Source of the DNA: CAZNFR01 sp964572225
GTDB lineage: Bacteria; Bacteroidota; Bacteroidia; Bacteroidales; GCA-2748055
Assembly (NCBI GenBank): GCA_964572225.1
Contig: CAZNFR010000054.1
Coordinates: 1 to 24,867, forward strand
Direction: 5' to 3'
Length of the DNA stretch: 24,867 nucleotides
The position numbers and the translations under genes were made by a program. The number at the start of each line of letters is the position of its first letter. The first letter of the stretch is position 1. This document shows positions 6,990 to 13,100 of this stretch, piece after piece. The notes below the pieces were generated by a model. The model ran no database searches, was not told the DNA's origin, and saw nothing but the letters and a program-made list of their open reading frames with translations.

Positions 6990-8087
6990 TCAGACAATAG
7001 CCGGGTTACCCAGTTTTTTGAGCATTCTAGCGTGTTCCACAACCGCAGAAAGGAATCCGGGTTGCACATGATATGGCAGGCCATGCTTTGCAGCCATGGC
7101 TCTCACGATCCTGGCAATCCTGGGATAATGTACATGGCTAATATTAGGAAACAAATGATGCTCAATCTGGTAGTTGAGTCCGCCGGTATACCAGGTAACC
7201 AGCCAGGAACCGGGGGAGAAGTCGGAAGTGGTATAAAGCTGGTGAACGGCCCAGCTGTTCTCAAGAGAACCCTGGTCATCGGGCACCGGATACATGGAGG
7301 AGGGAACCACATGGGCAGTCTGGAAAACCGTGGTCAGTATCAATCCGGATGTGAAATGCATCAGGAAAAAACCCAGAATTACCCAATACCATGAAACGGG
7401 AAGGAGGAGAATGGGCAAAACAAAAAACAGCGAATAATATAGTGCTTTTGCCAATACAAGGATCATAAAAAGCTGCCGGTAATTATAGGGTGTATTGAGC
7501 TTTACATTTTCCATCCTGTATCTTTTCAACTGGTCGAAATCCTTGGTTGTGACCCAGGAAACCGTCATTAGCCCATACAGGAACCATCCGTAGATATGCT
7601 GAAAACGGTGAAATTTCAGCAGAGGTTTGTGGGGAGAGATTCGCATGACCTTTCCGGGGTCAATATCCTCGTCGTGGCCGTCTATATTGGTAAATCCATG
7701 GTGCATTACATTATGCTGGTATCGCCAGTTCACGGGGAATCCGCCAAGCAGATACATACTGCTTCCCAAAATCCGGTTTATTCGGTGATTGGACGAGAAG
7801 GAACCGTGATTGGCGTCGTGCATAACGCCCATACCTACACCCGCCTTACCTGTTCCCATGATAATAAATGCCAAAAGAACTCCTCCGGGAGTGGAAATCC
7901 AACCCGCCATCATTAAAATGAAGGGGATAAGGTAAAGGGAAAGCATAAAGACCGCCTTGAGATACAACTGCAGGTTCCCATGCTTACTTTTCCCACTCTC
8001 ACTGAAATACCGGTCCACTTCAGCCCTTAACTCCCTGATAAACTCCGGTTTGCTTTTAAGATTGAAACTCACTCTTTTCCCTTGCAT
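6990..8087 (-). CDS. Membrane acyl-lipid fatty acid desaturase (front-end type)
   Basis: A 365-residue integral membrane di-iron desaturase. The three histidine boxes are complete: HDANH (90-94), HNVMHH (125-130) and QIEHH (307-311). The Gln at the start of the third box is characteristic of front-end (delta-5/6-type) desaturases and sphingolipid relatives. Unlike the eukaryotic enzymes there is no cytochrome b5 domain, so an external electron donor is needed. Hydrophobic segments lie at about 44-80, 100-118, 163-180 and 205-256. The enzyme introduces a double bond into membrane acyl chains and should raise membrane fluidity. It is transcribed divergently from the RRM/cold-shock operon, which fits a cold-response role (inference). 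Regiospecificity cannot be read from sequence. Confidence 0.92.
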   Translation of the reverse strand: MQGKRVSFNLKSKPEFIRELRAEVDRYFSESGKSKHGNLQLYLKAVFMLSLYLIPFILMMAGWISTPGGVLLAFIIMGTGKAGVGMGVMHDANHGSFSSNHRINRILGSSMYLLGGFPVNWRYQHNVMHHGFTNIDGHDEDIDPGKVMRISPHKPLLKFHRFQHIYGWFLYGLMTVSWVTTKDFDQLKRYRMENVKLNTPYNYRQLFMILVLAKALYYSLFFVLPILLLPVSWYWVILGFFLMHFTSGLILTTVFQTAHVVPSSMYPVPDDQGSLENSWAVHQLYTTSDFSPGSWLVTWYTGGLNYQIEHHLFPNISHVHYPRIARIVRAMAAKHGLPYHVQPGFLSAVVEHARMLKKLGNPAIV

Positions 8088-8344
8088 AATCTACTACCGT
8101 TTAAAGTGGCGCAAGATAATCAACAGACTTAATAATAATTATTCCTTATTTAGAAAACTATGTTCAGAATCAACGGAATCTCAATCTTGATATTCCAAAC
8201 CAGAGTTTCTTGTTTTGAAATTGTTTTATTTATCTTCAAAAACAGCATTCCCGAGTGTTCGCCCCTATCCACAGAATTAGGGCTCAAATGGGGAAAATAG
8301 CGAAAAGAAGAATCCCACCCTCACTTCATTATTTAGCAAAATAC
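8088..8344. other. Divergent intergenic region, no gene seen
   Basis: This holds the upstream region of the desaturase (-) and the approach to the RRM-operon promoter (+). I could not find a clear -33/-7 pair for the desaturase. No repeats, RNA gene or protein-like frame is apparent. Confidence 0.5.
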
Positions 8345-8373
8345 TTGTGTATCAAAAAAAAAGAGTACCTTTG
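8345..8373 (+). promoter_or_regulatory. Promoter of the RRM / cold-shock operon
   Basis: TTG (8345-8347), an 18-nt spacer and TACCTTTG (8366-8373) match the Bacteroidota consensus exactly. Transcription would begin near 8380, leaving a leader of about 145 nt before the ATG at 8527. Confidence 0.65.
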
Positions 8374-8379
8374 TGTCGA

Positions 8380-8526
8380 ATTCAGATTTAAGAATTTGAG
8401 CATCGTACGCTAAGACTTTCAAAATATTAGTTTATCACTGCCCTCCTTTTTGAATCCAAATTTGATCAAATTCAGTTTGAAGTTTTCTTCAGCTGATACA
8501 TTAATCTTTAAATTTTTTATAACAAC
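8380..8526 (+). promoter_or_regulatory. Long 5' leader of the RRM / cold-shock operon
   Basis: About 147 untranslated bases separate the predicted start of transcription from the RRM gene. The leader includes a 14-bp perfect palindrome, AATTTGATCAAATT (8459-8472). The stretch before the ATG is A/T-rich with no ribosome site. Long structured leaders are typical of cold-shock genes such as E. coli cspA, where they act as temperature-sensitive switches; the same role here is inferred. Confidence 0.4.
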
Positions 8527-8781
8527 ATGAACATTTATGCAGGAAACCTTAATTACAAGGTAAATGAAGACGATCTGACCGAACTTTTCGAAGAATATGG
8601 AAAGGTAAATTCGGTGAGTATTATTACAGACAAATTTTCCGGTCGAAGCAAAGGCTTTGGTTTTGTTATTATGGACAATGACAATGAAGCAAAAGCTGCC
8701 ATTGATAGTCTCAACGGAACAGATTTCCAGGGAAGAGACATGGTAGTAAACGAAGCAAGAGAACGTAAAAACAATTATTAG
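8527..8781 (+). CDS. Small RRM-domain RNA-binding protein
   Basis: An 84-residue protein that is a single RNA recognition motif. RNP2 is IYAGNL (3-8) and RNP1 is KGFGFVIM (42-49), with the aromatic residues that stack on RNA bases (Y4, F44, F46). ITDKFSGRSKGFGFV is the usual loop leading into RNP1, and the last residues ARERKNNY form a short basic tail. Such proteins in Bacteroidota and cyanobacteria bind single-stranded RNA and are often cold-induced. It lacks the glycine-rich tail of many cyanobacterial Rbp proteins. The stop is followed after 4 bases by the ATG of a CspA-like gene, so the two are surely co-transcribed and probably translated together. Confidence 0.95.
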   Translation: MNIYAGNLNYKVNEDDLTELFEEYGKVNSVSIITDKFSGRSKGFGFVIMDNDNEAKAAIDSLNGTDFQGRDMVVNEARERKNNY

Positions 8782-8785
8782 AATT

Positions 8786-8986
8786 ATGGCACAGGGAAAA
8801 ATCAAATGGTACAATGAAACCAAGGGATTTGGTTTTATTGAATCAGCAGAAGGAAAAGATATATTTCTCCACAGATCCGGCCTGAAGAACCGCTATGATG
8901 TTCCTCAACCCGGAGAAAGTGTGGAATTTGAAACAAAACAGGGAGATAAGGGTCTGGTAGCGATCAATGTGGTCATTAACGCCTGA
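8786..8986 (+). CDS. Cold-shock protein, CspA family
   Basis: A 66-residue single cold-shock domain. GKIKWYNETKGFGFI (4-18) contains RNP1 (KGFGFI) and DIFLHRS (25-31) is RNP2. The remaining strands, SVEFETKQGDKGLVAINV, complete the OB-fold. These proteins bind single-stranded RNA or DNA and loosen RNA secondary structure. It follows the RRM gene by 4 bases and is closed by a terminator at 9009. Pairing of an RRM and a CSD gene, two unrelated folds for the same kind of ligand, in one two-gene operon is the notable feature. DIFLH and FGFI are canonical, so RNA binding is expected. Confidence 0.96.
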   Translation: MAQGKIKWYNETKGFGFIESAEGKDIFLHRSGLKNRYDVPQPGESVEFETKQGDKGLVAINVVINA

Positions 8987-9008
8987 CCTTTTTGGGAATA
9001 ATTCCTTT

Positions 9009-9058
9009 AACCTGCTGCCGGCAAACTGAATAATGTGAGGCGGAGCAGGTTTTTTTTA
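9009..9058 (+). terminator. Rho-independent terminator after the cold-shock operon
   Basis: AACCTGCT (9009-9016) pairs with AGCAGGTT (9044-9051) around a 27-base loop that may form further pairs. It is followed by a run of eight T. It ends the RRM-csp transcript. Confidence 0.85.
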
Positions 9059-9135
9059 TATCATTTGGAAAACAATGGTAAAAACCTAAACTTTAGGAAT
9101 ATTACCTTAGATTAAAAATCAATTAAAATCAATAT

Positions 9136-9579
9136 ATGGGAAGATCCAGAGAAACATTCGGTAAAAAAGAAGTTAGAAACAAAAAAGAGAAAAAGAGGAA
9201 GGAAAAAGCAAAGAAGAAACTGGAAAGAAAAGAAAATAAAAGAGAGAATACGCTCGACGACATGATTGCCTACGTAGATGAATACGGCAATATTACTTCC
9301 ACTCCTCCCGATGAAGAAGCCAAGGAAGAGATAAATGCAGAAGATATAGAAATCAGTATCCCGAAAAAAACAGAGGAAGATAAACATTCTGAAGGGCGGG
9401 TTACTTTTTTCGACACTACAAAAAATTACGGTTTTATAACAGATTCGGAAACCCGGCAAAGTGTTTTTGTTCATCAAAATAATTGCCTGGACACGATCTC
9501 TGAAGGAGATCTTGTGGTTTTTGAAACGGAAAGAACACCCCGGGGTTTTTCTGCGCTCAGTGTGCGCTTAAAAAAGTAA
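9136..9579 (+). CDS. Cold-shock-domain protein with charged N-terminal tail
   Basis: A 147-residue protein. Residues 1-40 are very rich in Lys, Glu and Arg (KKEKKRKEKAKKKLERKENK), probably a single charged helix or disordered RNA-binding tail. Residues 41-83 are an acidic linker with VDEYGNITSTPPDE, and 85-147 are a cold-shock domain. The domain is divergent: RNP1 is KNYGFI (96-101) and RNP2 is VFVHQ (110-114), but the nucleic-acid-stacking aromatics remain. Proteins of this build are common and conserved in Bacteroidota. It is separated from the csp operon by a terminator, so it should have its own promoter, which I could not define well. It is likely an RNA chaperone. Confidence 0.9.
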   Translation: MGRSRETFGKKEVRNKKEKKRKEKAKKKLERKENKRENTLDDMIAYVDEYGNITSTPPDEEAKEEINAEDIEISIPKKTEEDKHSEGRVTFFDTTKNYGFITDSETRQSVFVHQNNCLDTISEGDLVVFETERTPRGFSALSVRLKK

Positions 9580-9664
9580 TTTCCCGGATTTTCATGGCTA
9601 TTGCATAAAAACTTAGTTTATTTAGGTATCCGTTTTTCAATCAAACCAAACCGGCCTGTAAGCC

Positions 9665-11113
9665 ATGAAAACCCCATTATCCCTGATCTGTCTTATCCCT
9701 TTTGTTGCGTCCTGCACAGTAGGGAATGAAAGTGGGGAATCCTCCCCCAACGTAATATTTATTCTTGCAGATGATCTTGGCTACAATGATCTCTCTTGTT
9801 ACAGGGAGGGTCATCCCGTGGAAGCCGATCAGCCTCCAACTGCACAAACTCCCAATATTGATGAGCTTGCCAGAGGAGGAATGATGTTTACCGATTTCTA
9901 TTGCGGTGCTGCGGTATGTTCGCCCTCGAGGGCAGCTTTGATAAGCGGCCGCAATGCCACACGAGTGGGGATTTACAACTGGATCCCCCCAAATTCTCCA
10001 ATGCACCTTGAGGATTCGGAAATAACCATAGCGGAAATCCTCAAATCCAGGAATTATCACACCGGGCATTTTGGGAAATGGCATCTTACCTCACCTTCCA
10101 CAGACCAACCCCTCCCGGAGGATCAGGGATTCGGTTACAGCTTTTTTACCTACAATAACGCAAATCCAAGCCACGAAAACCCTGTTAACTTTTACAGACA
10201 TGATAAGGAAGCCGGTCCGCTCCAGGGATTCTCCTGTCAGTTGGTGGTCGACGAAGCTCTGGGCTGGCTCGATAGTATTCACATCAGGAAAGACCCCTTT
10301 TTCATGAATATCTGGTTCAATGAACCCCACGAGAAAGTAGCTGCCCCGGAAGAACTCAAAAACAAACATCAATACAGAAGTGCTTATTATGGCTGCATAG
10401 AAAATATGGACCTGGCTGTGGGTCGGCTAGTTGATTTTTTAAGGCAAAAGGGCCTGTACGAAAACACCCTTATATTTTTCAGCTCGGATAATGGCTCCCA
10501 GGTACTCGCATCCAATGATCCTCTCAGGGGAGAAAAGTGTTTTAATTTTGAAGGTGGGATCAGGGTTCCTTTCATCGTGCACTGGAAAGATAAGGTACCC
10601 TCCGGAACCATTTCTACGATACCCGCTTCCTTTACCGATGTGATGCCCTCGATATCCGGTATGACCGGAGCAGCTCTCCCGACCGACCGGATTCTGGACG
10701 GGGAAGACCTTTCCGAAGTTTTTACCGGTAAAAAAACGGAATACAAACGTAAAACCCCCATTTTCTTCTACCGTTATTTCCATGATCCCGTTTGCATGTT
10801 GAGGGACGGGGACTGGGTACTCCTGGGTTATTGTGAACCTTTACCCTGGCTGGAAAACTACGATGAAAGCGATCTGGGCAGGATTAAACCCGGACCCGAC
10901 GAACCCCGATGGGGCCAATGGGGATTCAATGAATCTCATGAATCCTATGTTCTGGATTCCGTTCCATCGTTTTTTGAGCTCTATAATATCCGGGAGGATA
11001 TCGCTCAAAAGAATAACCTTCTGAAACAACATCCCGAGAAAGCAGAGAAAATGAAGTCGACTATGCTCCGGCTCCGCGATGAAATGGTCAGTGAGAAAGG
11101 AAGCTGGTTCTGA
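9665..11113 (+). CDS. Sulfatase (S1 family, formylglycine type), lipoprotein
   Basis: A 482-residue arylsulfatase-type enzyme that hydrolyses sulfate esters, probably on glycans. The signal peptide ends in a lipobox, VASC (Cys17), so it is membrane-anchored. Metal site Asp residues lie in ILADDLGYND (34-42). The catalytic core is CSPSRAALISG with Cys85 as the residue that must be converted to formylglycine. FGKWHL supplies the conserved Lys/His, NEPHEKVAAP the later His, and SSDNGSQ the second Asp-Asn metal pair. Cys rather than Ser at the core means a maturase encoded elsewhere must act on it. It heads a co-directional group with a TIM-barrel and a GH2 enzyme. The sulfatase subfamily and the substrate cannot be told by eye. 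Confidence 0.95.
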   Translation: MKTPLSLICLIPFVASCTVGNESGESSPNVIFILADDLGYNDLSCYREGHPVEADQPPTAQTPNIDELARGGMMFTDFYCGAAVCSPSRAALISGRNATRVGIYNWIPPNSPMHLEDSEITIAEILKSRNYHTGHFGKWHLTSPSTDQPLPEDQGFGYSFFTYNNANPSHENPVNFYRHDKEAGPLQGFSCQLVVDEALGWLDSIHIRKDPFFMNIWFNEPHEKVAAPEELKNKHQYRSAYYGCIENMDLAVGRLVDFLRQKGLYENTLIFFSSDNGSQVLASNDPLRGEKCFNFEGGIRVPFIVHWKDKVPSGTISTIPASFTDVMPSISGMTGAALPTDRILDGEDLSEVFTGKKTEYKRKTPIFFYRYFHDPVCMLRDGDWVLLGYCEPLPWLENYDESDLGRIKPGPDEPRWGQWGFNESHESYVLDSVPSFFELYNIREDIAQKNNLLKQHPEKAEKMKSTMLRLRDEMVSEKGSWF

Positions 11114-11158
11114 TCCTCATAGTCTTTTTCAAAAACATCCAGTTAAATAACAGGAAAA

Positions 11159-11189
11159 TTTGCATCGTGTTACTTCCTGTCTTATTTTG
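11159..11189 (+). promoter_or_regulatory. Possible promoter of the VOC gene
   Basis: TTTG (11159-11162), a 19-nt spacer and TTATTTTG (11182-11189; one mismatch from TAnnTTTG) lie about 35 bases before the VOC gene's ATG. Confidence 0.35.
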
Positions 11190-11222
11190 TACATTGAATT
11201 GACAACGAAGAACTTCTGAACG

Positions 11223-11693
11223 ATGAGATTTCAATCATCCGTCATATTTGTTAAGGACATCGAAAAATCCAAGGATTTCTACTGCCGCTTGTTGCGACAG
11301 GAGATCAGGACTGATTTTGGTAAAAATATCATCTTTAAATCGGGATTTGCCCTCTGGCAGCCCGACAAGGATCACCTCATCAGTCTTGACCTGGATCCTG
11401 CCACCCGGTCCCAGGGCTTTGAATTATATTTTGAAGACGAAAACATTGAAAAAATCCATGATGAATTGATTTCTGCGAAAGTTTCATTTTTCCATGGCAT
11501 CAGGGAAGAAAACTGGGGCCAAAGGACCCTTCGATTTTTCGATCCCGACGGGCACCTCATTGAAATCGGAGAGCCCCTGAATGTTTTTATCCTGAATATG
11601 AAAAACCGTGGACTGGATGCACGGGAGATCTCCTCCAAAACCGGGATGGATGTGTCTTCCGTTAATCGAATTCTGGACCTTTTCGAAAAATAA
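11223..11693 (+). CDS. VOC (glyoxalase/bleomycin-resistance) protein with HTH-like tail
   Basis: Residues 1-118 form a vicinal-oxygen-chelate domain: it opens with SSVIFVKDIEKSKDFYCRLL, has GFELYF (65-70) and ends in the signature RFFDPDGHLIEIGEP (104-118). Candidate metal or active-site residues are E67 and E114. Residues 122-156, KNRGLDAREISSKTGMDVSSVNRILDLFEK in substance, read like a small helix-turn-helix (AREISSKTGM then SSVNRILDL). Similar tails occur on some VOC proteins of Bacteroidota and Clostridia. The combination could be a ligand-sensing regulator or simply an extended enzyme; no substrate is suggested. The stop is 3 bases before the next ATG, so the two genes form an operon. 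Confidence 0.85.
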   Translation: MRFQSSVIFVKDIEKSKDFYCRLLRQEIRTDFGKNIIFKSGFALWQPDKDHLISLDLDPATRSQGFELYFEDENIEKIHDELISAKVSFFHGIREENWGQRTLRFFDPDGHLIEIGEPLNVFILNMKNRGLDAREISSKTGMDVSSVNRILDLFEK

Positions 11694-11696
11694 CTT

Positions 11697-12131
11697 ATGA
11701 AATTTCTTCTCATGCTTTGCCTTCTTTTCCTCATTCCTTCCTGCGGTTCAAACAATTCTGAGGTCGCCAGCGAAGAAGTTAGATCTTCTGAACGGGCATT
11801 TGCTAAAATGGCCGGAGAAAAGGGCATCGCGAAAGCCTTTTTGCATTTTGCTGAAGATAGTGCGGTCCTTTACAGACAAAACCATCTCTATAAAGGGAAA
11901 AAAGAAATCCTTCGTTATTTTGAAAATAATGCCCAACTGTACACAAACGCCCGGCTCGAATGGGCCCCAGATCATATCGAAGTCTCTTCCTCTGGTGATC
12001 TTGCCAGTACCTATGGCCCCTATACTTTTTTCTCTATGAACGAAGAAGGTGAAGAGAGAGTAAATACAGGTTTCTTTCATACCGTCTGGAAGAAAAAGGA
12101 AACCGGTGATTGGCGCTATATATGGGATTAG
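11697..12131 (+). CDS. NTF2-like (DUF4440) lipoprotein
   Basis: A 144-residue exported lipoprotein. The signal peptide MKFLLMLCLLFLIPSC ends in a lipobox at Cys16. The remainder resembles the DUF4440 / SnoaL-like group of the NTF2 fold: SSERAFAKMAGEKGIAKAFLHFAEDSAV opens the domain, KGKKEILRYFEN is the typical second segment, and GFFHTVWKKKETGDWRYIWD is the closing strand pair. The cone-shaped fold usually binds small molecules; no function is assigned. It begins 3 bases after the VOC gene and is surely co-transcribed with it. Confidence 0.85.
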   Translation: MKFLLMLCLLFLIPSCGSNNSEVASEEVRSSERAFAKMAGEKGIAKAFLHFAEDSAVLYRQNHLYKGKKEILRYFENNAQLYTNARLEWAPDHIEVSSSGDLASTYGPYTFFSMNEEGEERVNTGFFHTVWKKKETGDWRYIWD

Positions 12132-12225
12132 GCCTTTCTATGCACAAATGAGATTTGACATTCCGGGAAAAATAAAAAAAATTGCTTACTTTACCTGCTT
12201 AACCGGATAACCAAACCAGAATCCC

Positions 12226-13086
12226 ATGAATACGAGGATTGGAGCAGGAATTTATGTATTTACCCAGGAATTCGGTAATCTTCCGAATTTCAAGGACATC
12301 ACGGGTAAAATATTGTACGAGACGGGGTGTCATAAACTTGAAATCATCTTCCCTCTTGAGAATCCGGAAGGAATCCCCGATTTTCCCTTCGCGAAAAGAG
12401 AGATAGACCAGTGGAAAGAAACCGCCAATAAATTTCATCTGCTTTTCCCTTCGGCCTATTTTAATTTCCCTTTTCATCTTGAGTACGTGAGTCGTTTTTA
12501 TGGAGAGATTCAAAAGATTCTGAGCTATGGCTTGGAGCGTTTTCCTGAAATGCATTTATTGGTTTGCAATCCGGTCCCACTCGACTGGAACAATCCGGAT
12601 GTGCAAAAATCGGATGAGCAACTAAGACTTCAGCTTAAGGAATTGAAGAAAATGGCCGGATTACTAAATTCAATCGGTAAAAAATTAAGCTATCACTTTC
12701 ATACTCCTGAATTAAAAAATGAAGCCCGGGAATTTCATTTTATGATGAAAAACACAGATCCCCAAGAATTGGGGCTTACCTGGGATACGAACTGGACCAC
12801 ATTTTCCGGGATTCATTTCTCCGAACTTGTCCATGATTATATAGACAGGATAGATAATCTTCATCTAAGATCCAGCAAAAAGGGCAAATGGGATGATATT
12901 CTGAAGGACGGAGATGAAAACAATCTCGATTTTATATTTTTGATGACAAAGCATCAGTATAAGGGCAATTTTGTCATTGAACTTGCCAATCCGGCCAACC
13001 ATACTTTCAAGACAGAACTAAACAAAAGACTGGATCAGAGTATAAAAACCCTGGAGGAGTGGCTTGCAGGAGCCGGAATCCAATAA
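12226..13086 (+). CDS. Sugar phosphate isomerase/epimerase-like TIM-barrel protein
   Basis: A 286-residue protein of the xylose-isomerase-like / AP-endonuclease-2 TIM-barrel superfamily. The expected acidic and His residues at strand ends are visible: LEIIFPLE (38-45), LSYHFHTPEL (154-163), LTWDTNW (184-190, Asp187), NLHLRSS (211-217, His213) and FVIELANP (249-256, Glu252). Together they resemble the divalent-metal site of sugar isomerases and epimerases. No signal peptide is present, so it acts in the cytoplasm. It lies 14 bases before a secreted GH2 glycosidase and is probably co-transcribed with it, suggesting that it handles a sugar released by that enzyme. The precise reaction is unknown. 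Confidence 0.8.
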   Translation: MNTRIGAGIYVFTQEFGNLPNFKDITGKILYETGCHKLEIIFPLENPEGIPDFPFAKREIDQWKETANKFHLLFPSAYFNFPFHLEYVSRFYGEIQKILSYGLERFPEMHLLVCNPVPLDWNNPDVQKSDEQLRLQLKELKKMAGLLNSIGKKLSYHFHTPELKNEAREFHFMMKNTDPQELGLTWDTNWTTFSGIHFSELVHDYIDRIDNLHLRSSKKGKWDDILKDGDENNLDFIFLMTKHQYKGNFVIELANPANHTFKTELNKRLDQSIKTLEEWLAGAGIQ

Positions 13087-13100
13087 CTAATTTCCAGATC

